64,000 nt of DNA. Source: an uncultured Chitinophaga sp. (GTDB lineage: Bacteria; Bacteroidota; Bacteroidia; Chitinophagales; Chitinophagaceae). The DNA is taken from the NCBI RefSeq assembly GCF_902168175.1, contig NZ_CABHOU010000076.1, positions 1 to 64,000 of the forward strand, written 5' to 3'. Both the position numbers and the translations under genes were made by a program. Every line of letters starts with the position of its first letter. Positions within the stretch are counted from its first letter, which is position 1. Shown piece by piece: positions 62,985-64,000 of the stretch. The notes below the pieces were generated by a model. The model worked only from the letters and a program-made list of their open reading frames with translations. It was not told where the DNA came from and made no database searches.

Positions 62985-64000
62985 TTACAATCCGATTTGT
63001 AGTCCGAGGTTGAACACCTTTTGCTGCGGATACTCGCCTGCCGAGGCACTTACGGCCGATTCGGGGTCGATAAATACTGGCAGGGCGGTGTACACAAGTG
63101 CCATGTTGTAACCGTTGGCATAAATGCGCGCATCTCTCAAATGGAAACGTTTTAACCTGGAAGCGGGGAAGGTGTAACCCAATTCAAAGTTTTTCCAGCG
63201 GATATAGTCGCCGCTCCTGAACCAGTAGGTAGAAGTCTGGGTGTTGGTAGTGCCGCCGGCCAGTGAGGGGAATACTACATCTGTAGCGCCAGGCGTCCAC
63301 CTGCCAAGGTTGTAAGGAACGGAAACGCGTTCGGCCCTGCTGTAAGAAATGGAACCACGCTGCATGGAAATAATGTAGTCAAACGCCCCCTGGAACAGCG
63401 TGCTGAAGTCAAAACCCTTGTACGATACGCCGAGCGTAAGGCCAACGTTATAAGTAGGCTGGTTGCTGCCCATCGCCCCCATATCATTCTGGTCTACGAT
63501 GCCATCGTGGTTAAGGTCTTTCAGTTTCAGCGCGCCGGGGAACAGGTTTTTTAAAGGTACGGCCGTAGTAAGGGTCGGGCTGTTATACAGGTCTGCTATG
63601 TCTTCGTAAAATCCATCCCACGTATACCCGAATTGCTGGCCGATAGGTTTGCCTGTAAGCGATAGCCACGGATAGCGTTTTGAAGGCTCGTCGCGGTACA
63701 ACACTTTGTTTTTGGCGTAACTAACCTGGCTGCGCACGAAGTAGTTTACATTTTTTACACTGCCATTGTACATGACTTCCAGTTCGTAGCCTTTGTTACT
63801 TACACGGCCGAGGTTTACCGGCGGCAGGCCTACACCGAACAGGTCGGAAATAGTGGCGCGGGTGGTAAGGATGTCGTAACGGTAGTGGTCGAAATAATCG
63901 GCCGTAATTCCCAGTTTGCCTTTAAACATTTTTACTTCCAGGCCGATGTTCGCCTTTCTTTCTTTTTCCCAGGTTACATCGTTATTGCCCAGTGCCCCTT
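62985..64000 (-). CDS. SusC-like TonB-dependent transporter, C-terminal part (cut by window edge)
   Basis: The frame is open to the right edge; translation from 64000 reads GALGNNDVTWEKERKANIGLEV, which is typical of SusC barrels, so the gene continues beyond the window. About 337 residues are visible, all outer-membrane barrel: YDILTTRATISDLFGVGLPPVNLG, FGYTWDGFYEDIAD, GALKLKDLNHDGIVDQNDM and the C-terminal QQKVFNLGLQIGL. N-terminal domains are not visible. Confidence 0.93.
   Translation of the reverse strand, partial: GALGNNDVTWEKERKANIGLEVKMFKGKLGITADYFDHYRYDILTTRATISDLFGVGLPPVNLGRVSNKGYELEVMYNGSVKNVNYFVRSQVSYAKNKVLYRDEPSKRYPWLSLTGKPIGQQFGYTWDGFYEDIADLYNSPTLTTAVPLKNLFPGALKLKDLNHDGIVDQNDMGAMGSNQPTYNVGLTLGVSYKGFDFSTLFQGAFDYIISMQRGSISYSRAERVSVPYNLGRWTPGATDVVFPSLAGGTTNTQTSTYWFRSGDYIRWKNFELGYTFPASRLKRFHLRDARIYANGYNMALVYTALPVFIDPESAVSASAGEYPQQKVFNLGLQIGL

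Noticed and set aside
1..64000. CRISPR arrays, tRNA/rRNA genes, insertion sequences, integrases
   Set aside because: None was recognised: no regular spacer-repeat array, no transposase or integrase motif, and no gap with obvious tRNA-like features. A covariance-model search could not be run here.

Overview
The window looks like a polysaccharide-degrading accessory region of a Bacteroidota chromosome, most likely a Chitinophaga-like member of the Chitinophagaceae. The basis is three SusC/SusD pairs, a hybrid two-component regulator, an ECF-sigma/FecR pair, C-terminal type IX secretion (T9SS) sorting domains, many signal-peptide or lipoprotein glycoside hydrolases, and weak Shine-Dalgarno sequences. 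No tRNA, rRNA, CRISPR array, insertion sequence or phage gene was recognised. Both window edges cut genes: the left edge cuts a large T9SS adhesin/CBM protein and the right edge cuts a SusC.

Layout. (1) 1-8243: a T9SS protein with tandem CBM3-like modules, a T9SS polysaccharide lyase with a ricin-type lectin domain, a GH88 unsaturated glucuronyl hydrolase and a GH43-like enzyme. (2) 8289-9815: a small membrane protein and an AraC-type regulator, preceded by three 21-bp-spaced direct repeats that look like AraC operators. (3) 9857-26434: PUL 1, made of a hybrid two-component sensor (HTCS), SusC, SusD, GH5-lectin, GH30, GH35 and GH115. (4) 26435-27458: a gene-free stretch with an 11-bp tandem repeat, then an unrecognised 229-residue protein. 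(5) 27618-36101: an AraC regulator divergent from a DUF5107-TPR protein, a sugar-porter MFS transporter and a GH2 enzyme. (6) 36275-44236: PUL 2, made of an ECF sigma, FecR, STN-SusC, SusD and a DUF1735/discoidin lipoprotein. (7) 44489-49148, minus strand: GH43, GH43 and a GH51 with a degenerate GH43-like N-terminus. (8) 49344-54104: a thioredoxin-fold-like protein lacking its CxxC, a sulfatase, a Tat-exported Gfo/Idh/MocA oxidoreductase and a small NTF2-like protein. (9) 54170-64000, minus strand: an orphan TPR histidine kinase, an SGNH hydrolase, a DUF92 membrane protein, an MG2-type protein, and a third SusD/SusC pair.

How the genes fit together (inference). The enzyme set (endo-acting GH30/GH5, GH35 beta-galactosidase, GH115 alpha-glucuronidase, GH88, uronate lyase, GH43/GH51 arabinofuranosidases, sulfatase) suggests an acidic, arabinose-decorated plant polymer. 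Glucuronidated type II arabinogalactan fits best, with glucuronoarabinoxylan as the main alternative. PUL 1 would be induced by oligosaccharide binding to the HTCS. PUL 2 would be induced by trans-envelope signalling from SusC (STN domain) through FecR to the sigma factor. The DUF5107-MFS-GH2 operon would handle released sugars in the periplasm and cytoplasm under its own AraC regulator. The less ordinary features are the AraC-like operator arrays, the DUF5107 operon, the GH43-like/GH51 fusion and the cysteine-less TlpA-like protein.
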